Shown here: in pieces, positions 27,679 through 35,882 of the stretch
Layout of the letters: every line of letters starts with the position of its first letter
How positions within the stretch are numbered: position 1 is the first letter of the stretch
Assembly (NCBI RefSeq): GCF_900156605.1
Contig: NZ_FTOA01000001.1
Coordinates: forward strand, 744,001-808,000
Source: Insolitispirillum peregrinum
GTDB taxonomy: Bacteria > Pseudomonadota > Alphaproteobacteria > Rhodospirillales > Rhodospirillaceae
DNA: 64,000 bases
Direction of reading: 5' to 3'
Made by a program: the position numbers and the translations under genes
The notes under the pieces: model-generated
Databases searched by the model: none
What the model was told of the DNA's origin: nothing
The model's input: only the letters and a program-made list of their open reading frames with translations

Positions 27679-27716
27679 ACAGTCGCGAAGAACGGGTACC
27701 GGTTTTCGCGCACTGT
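27679..27716. repeat. Palindromic ACCGGTTTTCGC repeat (second family), copy
   Basis: ACAGTcGCGAA and TTCGCgcACTGT arms enclose GAACGGGTACCGGTT. The inner GGGTACCGGTTTTCGC closely matches the unit at 46758-46800 read in reverse. It lies in the gap between the uracil-DNA glycosylase and NYN genes. Confidence 0.55.
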
Positions 27717-27729
27717 TCCAGAAAAGGCA

Positions 27730-27761
27730 AAGACCACCGCGCACATCGGCGCGATGGTCTT
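27730..27761 (-). terminator. Terminator of the NYN protein gene
   Basis: AAGACCAcCGCGC pairs with GCGCGaTGGTCTT (one C/A mismatch) around ACATCG. On the minus strand it is followed by TTGCCTTTTC. It lies about 60 bases past the NYN gene stop. Confidence 0.65.
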
Positions 27762-27824
27762 GATCTCGGTGGGTGAAGGACAGGCGTTGGAGCTGTCTTT
27801 ACGTCCACAGATCCAAAGTCGTCC

Positions 27825-28421
27825 TTACAGATCTTCACCGTGCTGAGCCGGAGCATGCGGAGCTGGCGAAGACGGTGCGTATTGCTCGCGGTCAACCTGA
27901 CGACGGATAACCGGGGCCAGTTCCAGCAGTTCCTGGAAGTGGTCGGCCTGACGGCGCAGTTCATCGGCAACCATCGGCGGCTGAGACTTGATGGTCGAAA
28001 CGACGGTCACGCGCACGCCCTTGCGCTGCACGGCTTCGACCAGTCGACGGAAATCGCCATCGCCGGAAAACAGCACGATGTGGTCCACATGATCGGCCAT
28101 TTCCATCACGTCGATGGCCAGCTCGATGTCCATGTTGCCCTTGACCTTGCGGCGGCCCATGGAATCGGTGAATTCCTTGGTCGGCTTGGTCACCATCGTA
28201 TAGCCGTTATAATCGAGCCAATCGACCAGCGGGCGGATGGGGGAGTATTCCTGATCTTCGACCAGCGCGGTGTAATAGAACGCGCGGATCAGATGACCCT
28301 TGGAGGCGAACAGGTCGAGCAGACGCTTGTAATCGATATCGAAGCCTAAAGCCCGAGCTGCAGCGTACAGATTTGACCCGTCAATGAAGAGGGCAATGCG
28401 CTCTTGCGGATAGAAAATCAT
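27825..28421 (-). CDS. NYN domain (LabA/DUF88-like) protein
   Basis: The 198-residue protein is a NYN domain of the PIN-like nuclease fold. The acidic metal-site residues are in ALFIDGSNLYAAARAL (about residues 9-24), DIELAIDVMEMA (about 98-109) and LFSGDGDFRRLVEAVQRKG (about 117-135). Such proteins are predicted RNases, but no target is known here. The Pro/Ala-rich tail (SSPAPHAPAQHG) is probably disordered. The start ATG overlaps one of two direct repeats ATAGACAAT set 21 bp apart, which suggests control at the promoter or ribosome-binding site. It is divergent from folK. Confidence 0.9.
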   Translation of the reverse strand: MIFYPQERIALFIDGSNLYAAARALGFDIDYKRLLDLFASKGHLIRAFYYTALVEDQEYSPIRPLVDWLDYNGYTMVTKPTKEFTDSMGRRKVKGNMDIELAIDVMEMADHVDHIVLFSGDGDFRRLVEAVQRKGVRVTVVSTIKSQPPMVADELRRQADHFQELLELAPVIRRQVDREQYAPSSPAPHAPAQHGEDL

Positions 28422-28449
28422 TGTCTATGCCTTTCGACTTATTGTCTAT
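28420..28449 (-). promoter_or_regulatory. Direct repeats ATAGACAAT at the NYN gene start
   Basis: On the minus strand ATAGACAAT occurs twice (28449-28441 and 28428-28420), 21 bp apart, two helical turns. The second copy includes the first bases of the start codon, and the AAAGG ribosome site lies between them. Confidence 0.45.
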
Positions 28450-28666
28450 ATTTTCAAGGTTTATCGGGGCCGTCTGTCTTTTCGGCAAACGTGCCAGCGA
28501 TTATTTGAGTCAGCGATATGATTCATAAGCTGATGGATGAGTGGTAGAAGGCCGAACGGGACTTTACCGTCTTCGTCTTTCTAAGTAAGCCTAACCGGGT
28601 GCGATGACAAGCCCATGTTCAGGTAAATTTTTTGTAAAACCATCGGGACAACGGAGAAAAAATATA

Positions 28667-29161
28667 ATGATACTCGTTGCGGTTGGGGCCAATCTTGACA
28701 GCATGTACGGGTCTCCCCTGAACGCTTGTCAGCAGGCAGTTCGTCTTCTTGCTGATGAAAAAATGGAAGTCCTAAGCCTGTCTCGCTGGTATGAAACGGC
28801 CCCGGTACCAATGTCTGATCAGCCATGGTACGTCAACGGGGTGGCGCTTGTTCAGTCATCCTTGTCTGCGGAAGAATGCCTGAGTGGGTTGCATCGAATT
28901 GAAGATCGCATGGGGCGCGTGCGAACGGTGGTCAATGCCCCCCGGGTCATTGACCTCGATCTGCTGGCCCATGGCGGTGACGTGCGGGAGAATGCCTCCC
29001 TCTCTCTCCCCCATCCTCGCCTGCAGGAGCGGGCCTTTGTCCTGTACCCGTTGCGCGACGTTGCCCCGGACTGGGTTCATCCCCGCCTGGGTCTGTCCGT
29101 TGACCAAATGATGGTCAGCCTGCCGCCGGATCAACAGATCCGCCCCTTGCTGCATGACTGA
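28667..29161 (+). CDS. folK: 2-amino-4-hydroxy-6-hydroxymethyldihydropteridine diphosphokinase
   Basis: The 164-residue protein transfers pyrophosphate from ATP to 6-hydroxymethyldihydropterin in folate synthesis. Family motifs are VAVGANLD at the N terminus (usually GxN-GD), the SRWYETAPV loop (about residues 40-48), QPWYVNGV, and the metal-binding RVIDLDLLAHGG (about 97-108) followed by LPHPRLQERAFVL. The ATG at 28667 with GGAG upstream gives the family N terminus; an in-frame ATG at 28604 is rejected. It is followed at 160 bases by rpoZ, an order common in alphaproteobacteria. Confidence 0.96.
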   Translation: MILVAVGANLDSMYGSPLNACQQAVRLLADEKMEVLSLSRWYETAPVPMSDQPWYVNGVALVQSSLSAEECLSGLHRIEDRMGRVRTVVNAPRVIDLDLLAHGGDVRENASLSLPHPRLQERAFVLYPLRDVAPDWVHPRLGLSVDQMMVSLPPDQQIRPLLHD

Positions 29162-29321
29162 TATTCCTTGACCTTGTGCATTGCGGTGTTGCCTTTGTTC
29201 AGGTGAGCCGCTATACACATCGGTTCCCAAAGCTTCGTCAGAATGGTGCGCCAAGCCCGAAACGGGGTGTGCACGCGGGCGTTCTGGCGGCTCGTCCTTA
29301 TTGCCTGTGCGGGAGTACCCC

Positions 29322-29714
29322 ATGGCTCGTGTTACCGTTGAAGATTGCGTTCAAAGGGTTCCGAACCGTTTTGATCTGGTTCTGCTGGCTGCGCAGCGGG
29401 CGCGGGATATCTCTGCCGGGTCGGCCCTGACCGTTGATCGTGACAACGACAAGAACCCGGTTGTTGCCCTGCGTGAAATCGCGGAATTCATGGTCTCGAC
29501 CGACGAACTCGACAATGCTCTGGTGCAAAGCCTGCAGAAGCATGTCGAAGTCGATGAACCGGAAGATGACGAGTTCGATACACTGGCCAGCGAAATTGCT
29601 GTCGAGATGAGCGAAGCCATGATGGGCGGCGAGTCGGGTGACGACCTGCTGGCCGGTGAAGATGGCATGAGCGAAGATCTTGGCGACGCTGCCGTCGGTG
29701 ATGACGATCTGTAA
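29322..29714 (+). CDS. rpoZ: RNA polymerase omega subunit
   Basis: The 130-residue protein begins with the omega signature MARVTVEDC, followed by [17 protein letters not shown] (about residues 16-32) and [11 protein letters not shown] (about 46-56). Omega stabilises the beta-prime subunit and forms part of a ppGpp site on RNA polymerase. The C-terminal half is very acidic and low in complexity ([10 protein letters not shown].., ending GDDDL), as in other alphaproteobacteria. The ATG at 29322 is chosen on homology; the frame is open upstream to 29181. A strong terminator follows, then the rsh gene, so the rpoZ-rsh neighbourhood is kept but the two have separate mRNA ends. Confidence 0.97.
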   Translation: MARVTVEDCVQRVPNRFDLVLLAAQRARDISAGSALTVDRDNDKNPVVALREIAEFMVSTDELDNALVQSLQKHVEVDEPEDDEFDTLASEIAVEMSEAMMGGESGDDLLAGEDGMSEDLGDAAVGDDDL

Positions 29715-29756
29715 GGCTCGGTACCGCGATTGCATCTCGTGATACAGCTATAGCAT

Positions 29757-29804
29757 CAGGGGAGTAACCAACCCACATTAGGGTGAGTTACTCCCCTGTT
29801 TTGT
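29757..29804 (+). terminator. Strong intrinsic terminator after rpoZ
   Basis: CAGGGGAGTAAC and GTTACTCCCCTG form a perfect 12-bp stem with an inner ACCC/GGGT pairing, followed by TTTTGTTTT. It lies between rpoZ and rsh. Confidence 0.93.
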
Positions 29805-29828
29805 TTTGATGGTGGGGGTTCAGGCATC

Positions 29829-31997
29829 ATGATGCGTCAATTTGAACTGGTGGAGCGGGTTCGGTCTTACGATCCCGGCGCCGATGAAGATGCGTTGAAC
29901 CGGGCTTATGTCTATGCCGTGCAAAAGCATGGATCGCAGACCCGTGCCTCGGGTGACCCCTATTTCTCTCATCCAGTCGAGGTCGCGGGGATTCTGACCC
30001 GCTACAAACTGGACACCGCCACCATCATCACTGCCTTGCTGCACGACACCATCGAAGACACCGATGCCACCGCCGAAGAAATTCAGCGCCTGTTCGGGGA
30101 TGATGTTGCCCGGCTGGTCGATGGTGTCACCAAGCTGACCCGCATCCAGTTGCAGTCTGACCAGACCAAGCAGGCAGAAAATTTCCGCAAGCTGCTGCTG
30201 GCGATGAGCGAGGACATCCGGGTTCTGCTGGTCAAGCTGGCCGACCGCGTGCACAACATGCGGACGCTGCACTATATTAAAAAGCCCGAGAAGCGCCGTC
30301 GTATCGCACTGGAAACGATGGAAATTTACGCCCCGCTGGCCGAGCGGATCGGAATGGCGGAGTTCAAGACCGAGCTTGAGGAAAACTCGTTTGCCGAGCT
30401 GCATCCCGATGCCCGCGACAGTATCGTCAATCGCCTGAAATTCCTGGAAGAGCAAGGCGGCGATCTGGTCCAGCGGATTATGGGCGAGCTGAACCAGACC
30501 TTGGCGCACAGCGGCATTCAGGCCAGCCTGGCCGGACGCGAAAAAAGCCCCTATTCGATTTGGCGCAAGATGCAGCGCAAGGATGTCGCCTTTGAACAAT
30601 TGTCCGATATCATGGCCTTTCGGGTGACGGTTGACAGCCTCGAAAACTGCTATCGTGCTCTTGGTGTTCTGCATGCCGCTTACCCGATGGTGCCGGGCCG
30701 CTTCAAGGATTACATCTCGACCCCCAAACCGAACGGCTATCGGTCACTGCATACCGGAGTGATCGGCCCGGAGCGTCATCGCATCGAAATCCAGATCCGC
30801 ACCGCTGAAATGCATGAAGTGGCCGAAATGGGGGTGGCAGCCCACTGGAGCTACAAGCAGGATGCCGCGGCCGCTCGAGCCCTGACCGAAGGGCGGCAAT
30901 ACCGCTGGCTACGGGAACTGCTGGAAATTCTGGAGCATGCCTCCAACCCGGAAGAATTCCTTGAACATACCAAACTGGAAATGTTCCAGGATCAGGTGTT
31001 CTGCTTTACTCCGAAAGGCGACCTGATTGCCTTGCCGCGTGGTGCAACGCCGGTGGATTTTGCCTATAACGTCCATTCCGAGGTGGGGGATCGCTGCGTC
31101 GGCTCCAAGGTAAACGGGCGGATGGTGCCGCTGCGGTCGCAGTTGAATAATGGTGATCAGGTCGAGATCATCACCAATCCCAAGCAGACACCCAGCCCGG
31201 AATGGGAACGCTTTGTGGTGACCGGCAAAGCGCGGGCCCGGATCCGTCGCTTCGTCCGTGGTCAGCAGCGCGGCCAGAATGTCGAGCTGGGCAAAAAGAT
31301 CCTGCAACAAGCCTTCCGCTCCGAAGGCTATGACATGACCGAAAAAGGTCTGGCGGGGGTTACCAATCGCTTCCGGGCGGAAGATGTCGAAGACATCTAC
31401 TGGATGGTCGGGGAGGGGCAGCTTTCTGGTCACGAAGTGGTGATGGCCGTCTACCCGGGCCTGAAAATGGCCCAGAAGGTCGGGTCAATGGTGTCGCTGG
31501 TCAAAGGGCTGGCCGGGGCGAAAAAGAAAGACACCGAAGGTACGCACCACAGCATGCCGATCCGTGGGCTGATCCCGGGGATGGCTTTGCATTATGCCCG
31601 CTGTTGCCACCCTCTGCCGGGAGACCGGATTGTTGGTATTGTGACCACTGGCAAGGGGGTGACGATTCACACCATCGACTGCGATCAGCTGGAGCAATTT
31701 TCCGAGCAGCCAGAGCGCTGGCTTGATCTGGCGTGGGATACGGAAAACGACAGTCAGCATCATGTGGGGCGCATCAACATGGTGGTCGCAAATGAACCGG
31801 GGTCGCTTGGCTCGCTGTCAACGGTCATTGCCAAGAACATGGGTAATATCACCAACCTGAAGATCACCAATCGCAGCGCTGATTTCTTTGACATGATCAT
31901 TGATGTTGACGTGCGGGATGTTCGCCACCTGGTAAACATTATTGCTGCATTGAGGGCAACCCCGGCAGTGAATTCGGTGGAGCGTGCTCGCCGCTAG
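29829..31997 (+). CDS. Bifunctional (p)ppGpp synthetase/hydrolase (RelA/SpoT family)
   Basis: The 722-residue protein is the single long Rsh of alphaproteobacteria. The N-terminal HD hydrolase has HPVEVAGIL (about residue 46) and the HDTIEDTDAT motif (about 73-82). The synthetase domain (about 220-350) contains DIMAFRVTV and the G-loop-side KPNGYRSLHTGV. Then follow a TGS domain (about 385-445), a helical/zinc-finger region with CCHPLPGDRIVGI, and a C-terminal ACT domain (about 650-720). Both catalytic sites look intact, so it should both make and degrade (p)ppGpp. Starvation sensing is probably through ribosome contact. A truncated hairpin repeat and a candidate small RNA follow it. Confidence 0.97.
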   Translation: MMRQFELVERVRSYDPGADEDALNRAYVYAVQKHGSQTRASGDPYFSHPVEVAGILTRYKLDTATIITALLHDTIEDTDATAEEIQRLFGDDVARLVDGVTKLTRIQLQSDQTKQAENFRKLLLAMSEDIRVLLVKLADRVHNMRTLHYIKKPEKRRRIALETMEIYAPLAERIGMAEFKTELEENSFAELHPDARDSIVNRLKFLEEQGGDLVQRIMGELNQTLAHSGIQASLAGREKSPYSIWRKMQRKDVAFEQLSDIMAFRVTVDSLENCYRALGVLHAAYPMVPGRFKDYISTPKPNGYRSLHTGVIGPERHRIEIQIRTAEMHEVAEMGVAAHWSYKQDAAAARALTEGRQYRWLRELLEILEHASNPEEFLEHTKLEMFQDQVFCFTPKGDLIALPRGATPVDFAYNVHSEVGDRCVGSKVNGRMVPLRSQLNNGDQVEIITNPKQTPSPEWERFVVTGKARARIRRFVRGQQRGQNVELGKKILQQAFRSEGYDMTEKGLAGVTNRFRAEDVEDIYWMVGEGQLSGHEVVMAVYPGLKMAQKVGSMVSLVKGLAGAKKKDTEGTHHSMPIRGLIPGMALHYARCCHPLPGDRIVGIVTTGKGVTIHTIDCDQLEQFSEQPERWLDLAWDTENDSQHHVGRINMVVANEPGSLGSLSTVIAKNMGNITNLKITNRSADFFDMIIDVDVRDVRHLVNIIAALRATPAVNSVERARR

Positions 31998-32010
31998 GGC
32001 GTTGTGCGTT

Positions 32011-32110
32011 CAATCTGATGCCCACGGTACACGATAGAAAGGAAACAAGGACGTGGAGCGCTGCTCCACACCTCGCCGGGGCCTTCAGGCCCCGGACCCC
32101 ATGAGTTTGA
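32011..32110 (+). repeat. Hairpin-rich intergenic repeat, copy 3 (right half missing)
   Basis: The left end CCCACGGTACACGATAGAAA, the AACAAGGACGTGGAGCG junction, the GTGGAGC-GCT-GCTCCAC hairpin and the CCGGGGCCT-TC-AGGCCCCGG hairpin match the 60.8-kb copy. Similarity stops after GACCCCAT. The following GAGGC-TGCGA-GCCTC hairpin is not shared. Confidence 0.85.
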
Positions 32111-32163
32111 GGGGGAAACAGAAGTGAGGCTGCGAGCCTCGCGGTTCCACATCCTGTTTGGAC

Positions 32164-32266
32164 AAAAAAAGAGGGCCGCAACAAAGTGCGGCCCCTGAAG
32201 TTTAGGGAGGAAACGTCCAAGAAAGACAACATAGCCTCGCAGGGCGAGGGACACGCTATGTTGCGA
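32164..32266 (-). ncRNA. Candidate trans-acting small RNA with exposed CCUCCC motif
   Basis: Read on the minus strand, the segment has a 5' hairpin (CAACATAGC at 32263-32255 complementary to GCTATGTTG side at 32235-32227, with an inner CTCGC/GCGAG stem). A single-stranded stretch GGACGTTTCCTCCCTAAAC follows, then a terminator hairpin GGGCCGCA/TGCGGCCC with a 6-base loop and seven T. A TTTACA box (32300-32295) lies 17 bp from GATCTT (32277-32272), placing a start near 32266. This is the layout of alphaproteobacterial small RNAs that use an anti-Shine-Dalgarno loop. It could instead be the far 3' end of the response-regulator mRNA, whose stop is 220 bases upstream. I cannot name the RNA family. 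Confidence 0.65.
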
Positions 32267-32414
32267 TGCACAAGATCGCAGGTGTAATCGTTCTTGTAAA
32301 GGCTTTTTTTCGTCAGCACGGTAATAAGTCGTAAAAGTTCTCTTGCTTTTAATCTGCGTACACAAATGAAAAGTTTTGGTTGGGCGAAAGATATTTTATT
32401 GCTCTGGGCGGAGG

Positions 32415-33095
32415 TTAGCTGACCGGTACCGGAGCCCTCCAGCCATCTTCCAGAGCGATACGCACCGCCTGAGCCCTGTTTGCCGCTCCCAGCTTGCGAT
32501 AGATGTTGCGCAGGTGAACCTTGACCGTAATCTCCTGCACTTCGAGTTGGCGGGCGATTTCCTTGTTGGTTCCTCCGGCGATCATCAGCCCGAGAATTTC
32601 TGTTTCCCGCTGAGACAGCTTGCTCAAAAGCGGTTCCTGTTGTGCTGTCCTGATCATCGCCGGTGGGGTTGCGGCTGCCACTGGCTGCACGGGTTCAAGA
32701 AAGGCATCCAGAGCGATTGCCGGAAAAAACCGTTCTCCGCTGATAATGAAACGCAAGGCATGAACCATGGTTGGACCGCTATAGGTCTTGGGGATGTATC
32801 CTGCAGCACCAAGGGCATAGGCGTTCAGGATGTCCCCATGGCTGGTCGATCCGGACAGAATGACAACCGGAACATCTTTCAGGGTGGAGCAAAATCTTTG
32901 CAGCGCACCGTCTTCGTATCCAGGCATTCTGAGGTCGATGACGGCCAGATCGGGCTTCCTGTCTTTTTCCAGAACAGAAAAAGCCTGTTGATAGCTCTCT
33001 GCTTCAATCAGCTCAACCACCGGGGCAAGCTCATGGAGGAATGGACGAATTCCCGCGCGAACCAGTTCGTGGTCATCGGCCAGAAGAATAAGCAT
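32415..33095 (-). CDS. LuxR-family response regulator (NarL type), orphan
   Basis: The 226-residue protein has an N-terminal receiver domain (about residues 1-118). The acidic pocket is in LLADDHELVR, the phospho-acceptor Asp is in LAVIDLRMPG (about residue 55), the switch Ser/Thr is in VVILSGSTS, and a Lys sits in AAGYIPKTY. A linker follows, then a LuxR-type helix-turn-helix (about 155-215; LSQRETEILGLMIAGGTNKE and EITVKVHLRNIYRKL). It should be activated by phosphorylation, but no histidine kinase gene is adjacent. The neighbours, a small RNA candidate behind it and a divergent bacteriohemerythrin, may be targets; that is inference. Confidence 0.93.
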   Translation of the reverse strand: MLILLADDHELVRAGIRPFLHELAPVVELIEAESYQQAFSVLEKDRKPDLAVIDLRMPGYEDGALQRFCSTLKDVPVVILSGSTSHGDILNAYALGAAGYIPKTYSGPTMVHALRFIISGERFFPAIALDAFLEPVQPVAAATPPAMIRTAQQEPLLSKLSQRETEILGLMIAGGTNKEIARQLEVQEITVKVHLRNIYRKLGAANRAQAVRIALEDGWRAPVPVS

Positions 33096-33318
33096 GACGC
33101 ACCTCGTTTACCGGGTAACTTTCCTACTGTACCACCCTTTTGGGCCTATACAAAAGATTAGGATGTATGGCAGCCCACGCTGAAAGACATGGATTGAATT
33201 TCAGCCGGTCAGGCACCACAATGCCCTGAACAGATTTAGGGTGGAAACGGATTGCCTTTCCCCGTACAAAGGCAGCCGTGAGGCTTGGCACGTTACGAAG
33301 AGAGAAGGGGCGGCCATA

Positions 33319-33738
33319 ATGGCGCTGCTTGAGTGGACCGATAAGATGAGCGTCGGCATTGACACAATCGATGCGGACCATAAAAAACTTTTATCTCTGG
33401 TGAATGAATTACATAGCGTTGTGCGCAAAAAGGAGTCGCCTGATACTGTCGGCCGCGTTTTGCGTGACCTGATGGCATATGCAGATTATCATTTCGAGGC
33501 CGAGGAACAATTGTTGCGCTTGATCCGCTACCCGGATCTGGATCGCCACAAGGAAATTCATGGCAAGCTGAAGGATCAGGTTGCCGCTCTGGAAGAGCGT
33601 TACCGTGATGATCCGAAAAAAGGCAGCGTCAGGATGTTTGACTTCCTGTCCGATTGGCTGATGCGCCATATCCTTGGCGAAGACATGAAATACAAGGCAC
33701 TGCTGCTGGAAAAGCTGGGCAAGAACGCTCAGAAATAA
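33319..33738 (+). CDS. Bacteriohemerythrin
   Basis: The 139-residue four-helix protein has the di-iron ligand set of hemerythrins. His residues are in VGIDTIDADHKKLLSLVNEL, HF and E in ADYHFEAEEQLLRLI, two His in DRHKEIHGKL, and H..D in MRHILGEDMKY. It binds O2 and may store or sense oxygen in the cytoplasm, for example by delivering it to an oxidase. The ATG at 33319 gives the family start MALLEWTDKMSVG; an in-frame ATG at 33241 is rejected. Its last 10 bases overlap the end of the convergent glycosyltransferase gene. Bacteriohemerythrins are often found with motility and aerotaxis genes in microaerophilic spirilla. Confidence 0.93.
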   Translation: MALLEWTDKMSVGIDTIDADHKKLLSLVNELHSVVRKKESPDTVGRVLRDLMAYADYHFEAEEQLLRLIRYPDLDRHKEIHGKLKDQVAALEERYRDDPKKGSVRMFDFLSDWLMRHILGEDMKYKALLLEKLGKNAQK

Positions 33739-34802
33739 TCCTGCAGGAGGGTGGCGGCCTGATGGTTGCCACTGACCACCCGCAATGGCGTCCGTGGCGC
33801 AGAGCAGGCACGCTCAAGGGCAGGGAGAATGGTGCCGGTCTGAAAATCCTGCTCGCTGATCTCCTCAACGCCAGTGTAGTGCGCCAACCAGCGGGCAAGG
33901 CCGGTTGTCTCTGGCCATAACGGGCGGGAGCGGTAGAGCAGGGGCGTCCCGGCACAGGCTGCTTCGATATAGGTGCCATATCCGGGTTTGGTGATCACCG
34001 CATCAACGCAGGTCAGGGCCTGGTTGACGCTGAGCCCGATCCGGGGCAGATCACTGGATGCCAGCCATAGCCAGTCCGGGGTGTCGGGCCAGTGGTCCAG
34101 CATGCTCAAGGGTTCCTGAATGCCACCAAGGGCGACCAGAGCAATTTTGCGCCCCGCTCCCACAGCGGCCTCCATCTGTTGGCGTAACTGCCGGGACGGC
34201 GTGGAGCAGGGCGAGCCGACCGGGCCAATATGTATGCGGCGGTCGGTCACGCAATCCTCCCACACAATCGCCGGAGTGGTCGCCAGCAGGGCCGAGGCGT
34301 GGCCGTAGGCGTCCCGCATCGGGGCCATCAGGCTCTCGTAATCCGGCTGCCCGGTGAAAAAGCTGGCAGCAATCCCCAGCCAGGTAAACGGGCCAATGCT
34401 GCAAGCCGGAATGCCCAGCGTGCTGGCCGCGGCAAGGGGCAGATAAGCCGCGCAGGACAAGACCAGCGATGGCTTCAGGGACCGCAGAAAATCCTGTTCC
34501 TCCTGAACGTGCTGTTTCCAGTGCCGATGGCCAGCGCGATAGGCTGCGGCGCTGTCATCAACCAGCACATCGCTGGCCGAAGCCATTTTCATGCCAAAAT
34601 CCAGCGCCACACCCCGCCCATAGTGCTGAAAATCCATACCTGTCAGGCGTTCGTGGAAAAAGGCACCGGGGACCGTCGAGACCACCGAAATCCGCACATC
34701 GGGCCGCTGTTCGGCAACCGACCGCAGGGCAGCGGTCAGGATGGCGGCATGCCCGTACCCATGGGGGGTAGCATAGGCAACGATGTGCGGAGAGGACGAC
34801 AT
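33729..34802 (-). CDS. MurG-like (GT-B) glycosyltransferase family protein
   Basis: The 357-residue protein looks like a GT-B glycosyltransferase of the MurG/UGT superfamily. It has an N-terminal glycine-rich loop (ATPHGYGHAAILTAALRSV, about residues 11-29), a central ALVALGGIQ strand starting the second domain (about 220-228), and a nucleotide-sugar site KPGYGTYIEAACAGTPLLY (about 273-291). No membrane helix or signal is visible. Donor and acceptor are unknown. It follows the DUF815 ATPase gene with 3 bases between them, so they are cotranscribed. It may be a predicted phosphosugar-related transferase rather than a cell-wall enzyme. Confidence 0.7.
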   Translation of the reverse strand: MSSSPHIVAYATPHGYGHAAILTAALRSVAEQRPDVRISVVSTVPGAFFHERLTGMDFQHYGRGVALDFGMKMASASDVLVDDSAAAYRAGHRHWKQHVQEEQDFLRSLKPSLVLSCAAYLPLAAASTLGIPACSIGPFTWLGIAASFFTGQPDYESLMAPMRDAYGHASALLATTPAIVWEDCVTDRRIHIGPVGSPCSTPSRQLRQQMEAAVGAGRKIALVALGGIQEPLSMLDHWPDTPDWLWLASSDLPRIGLSVNQALTCVDAVITKPGYGTYIEAACAGTPLLYRSRPLWPETTGLARWLAHYTGVEEISEQDFQTGTILPALERACSAPRTPLRVVSGNHQAATLLQDYF

Positions 34803-34805
34803 GCT

Positions 34806-35669
34806 TTAGTCAATCTGCACGGAATGGCGACCGGCGAGGTCCTGAAAGAACTGCCATGCCACACGGCCCGAACGGGAACCACGGGTGCGGTACCATTCGG
34901 TTGCTTCCCGTTGCAGGTCTTCATCCGAGATATGCAGGCCATAATGCGTGCAATAGCCGCGCACGATATCAAAGAAGGTATCCTGATTGACGTTGTGGAA
35001 CCCCAGCCACAGGCCAAAGCGATCGGACAGCGAGACTTTTTCTTCCACCGCTTCGCTGGCGTGAATGGCGGTCGATTGCTCGTTCTCGATCATGTCGCGC
35101 GACAGCAGGTGGCGGCGATTCGAGGTGGCGTAGAAAATCACGTTCTTCGGGCGGCCTTCCAGCCCGCCCTCAAGGACAGCCTTCAGGGATTTATAGCTTT
35201 CATCCTGACCGTCAAACGACAGGTCATCGCAGAACAAAATGGTCGGGCGACCACCGTTTTTCAGGATCTGCAACAGGGCAGGCAGCGAAACGATGTCTTC
35301 GCGGTGAATTTCGACCAGTGCCAGACAGCCCGGACGTTCGGCATTCAGCGAGCCATGAATGGCCTTGACCAGCGAGCTTTTCCCGGTACCGCGCGCGCCC
35401 CACAGCAGGGCATTGTTGGCCGGCAGCCCGTCAACAAAGCGGCGGGTATTGTCCATCAATTGCTGGCACTGGCGCTCAACGCCCTTCAGCAGGGTGAGAT
35501 CAAGACGGCTGACATCATGAACCGGAGCCAGCCATTCACCATCGGCATGCCAGACAAAAGCGTCGGCAGTGGCGGTGTCAAAGGCCGGACGGGGAGGGGG
35601 CGCCATCCGCTCCAAAGCCTCGGCAATGCGGGTCAGCAGGGGAACAATGGCTTCAGCCGAAAAGGTCAC
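34806..35669 (-). CDS. DUF815 family ATPase
   Basis: The 287-residue protein is an AAA+-like ATPase of the DUF815/COG2607 group. Walker A is GARGTGKSSLVKA (about residues 91-103), Walker B is TILFCDDLSFD (about 143-153), and a sensor-like IFYATSNRRHLL segment follows. Function is unknown across the family. The start is GTG at 35669 with AAGGA 8 bases upstream. It is first in a two-gene unit with the glycosyltransferase-like gene. The C-terminal helical part (HISDEDLQREATEWYRTRGS..) ends the protein normally; nothing is truncated. Confidence 0.9.
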   Translation of the reverse strand: MTFSAEAIVPLLTRIAEALERMAPPPRPAFDTATADAFVWHADGEWLAPVHDVSRLDLTLLKGVERQCQQLMDNTRRFVDGLPANNALLWGARGTGKSSLVKAIHGSLNAERPGCLALVEIHREDIVSLPALLQILKNGGRPTILFCDDLSFDGQDESYKSLKAVLEGGLEGRPKNVIFYATSNRRHLLSRDMIENEQSTAIHASEAVEEKVSLSDRFGLWLGFHNVNQDTFFDIVRGYCTHYGLHISDEDLQREATEWYRTRGSRSGRVAWQFFQDLAGRHSVQID

Positions 35670-35882
35670 GATGATTATCCTTGTATCTGGAACGCCTTAT
35701 TCCGTGCACCACAGGCCTTATTGTTGCCGTTTTCCTGCCTATAGTGCCGATAGGGGGACCGTACCATAGCGGTTTGCGTTTGCAACTCGATGTGAGGCAG
35801 TTATAGTCCCGCACCAAGACATCTTGTGTCGCACACAGGCACAAGACCATGTGCCATCCTTTACCTACTGGAGCTATTTTCG

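Noticed and set aside
32376-33161. Plus-strand open frame opposite the response regulator
   Set aside because: Antisense shadow of a complete receiver-HTH protein; no ribosome site and no domain.
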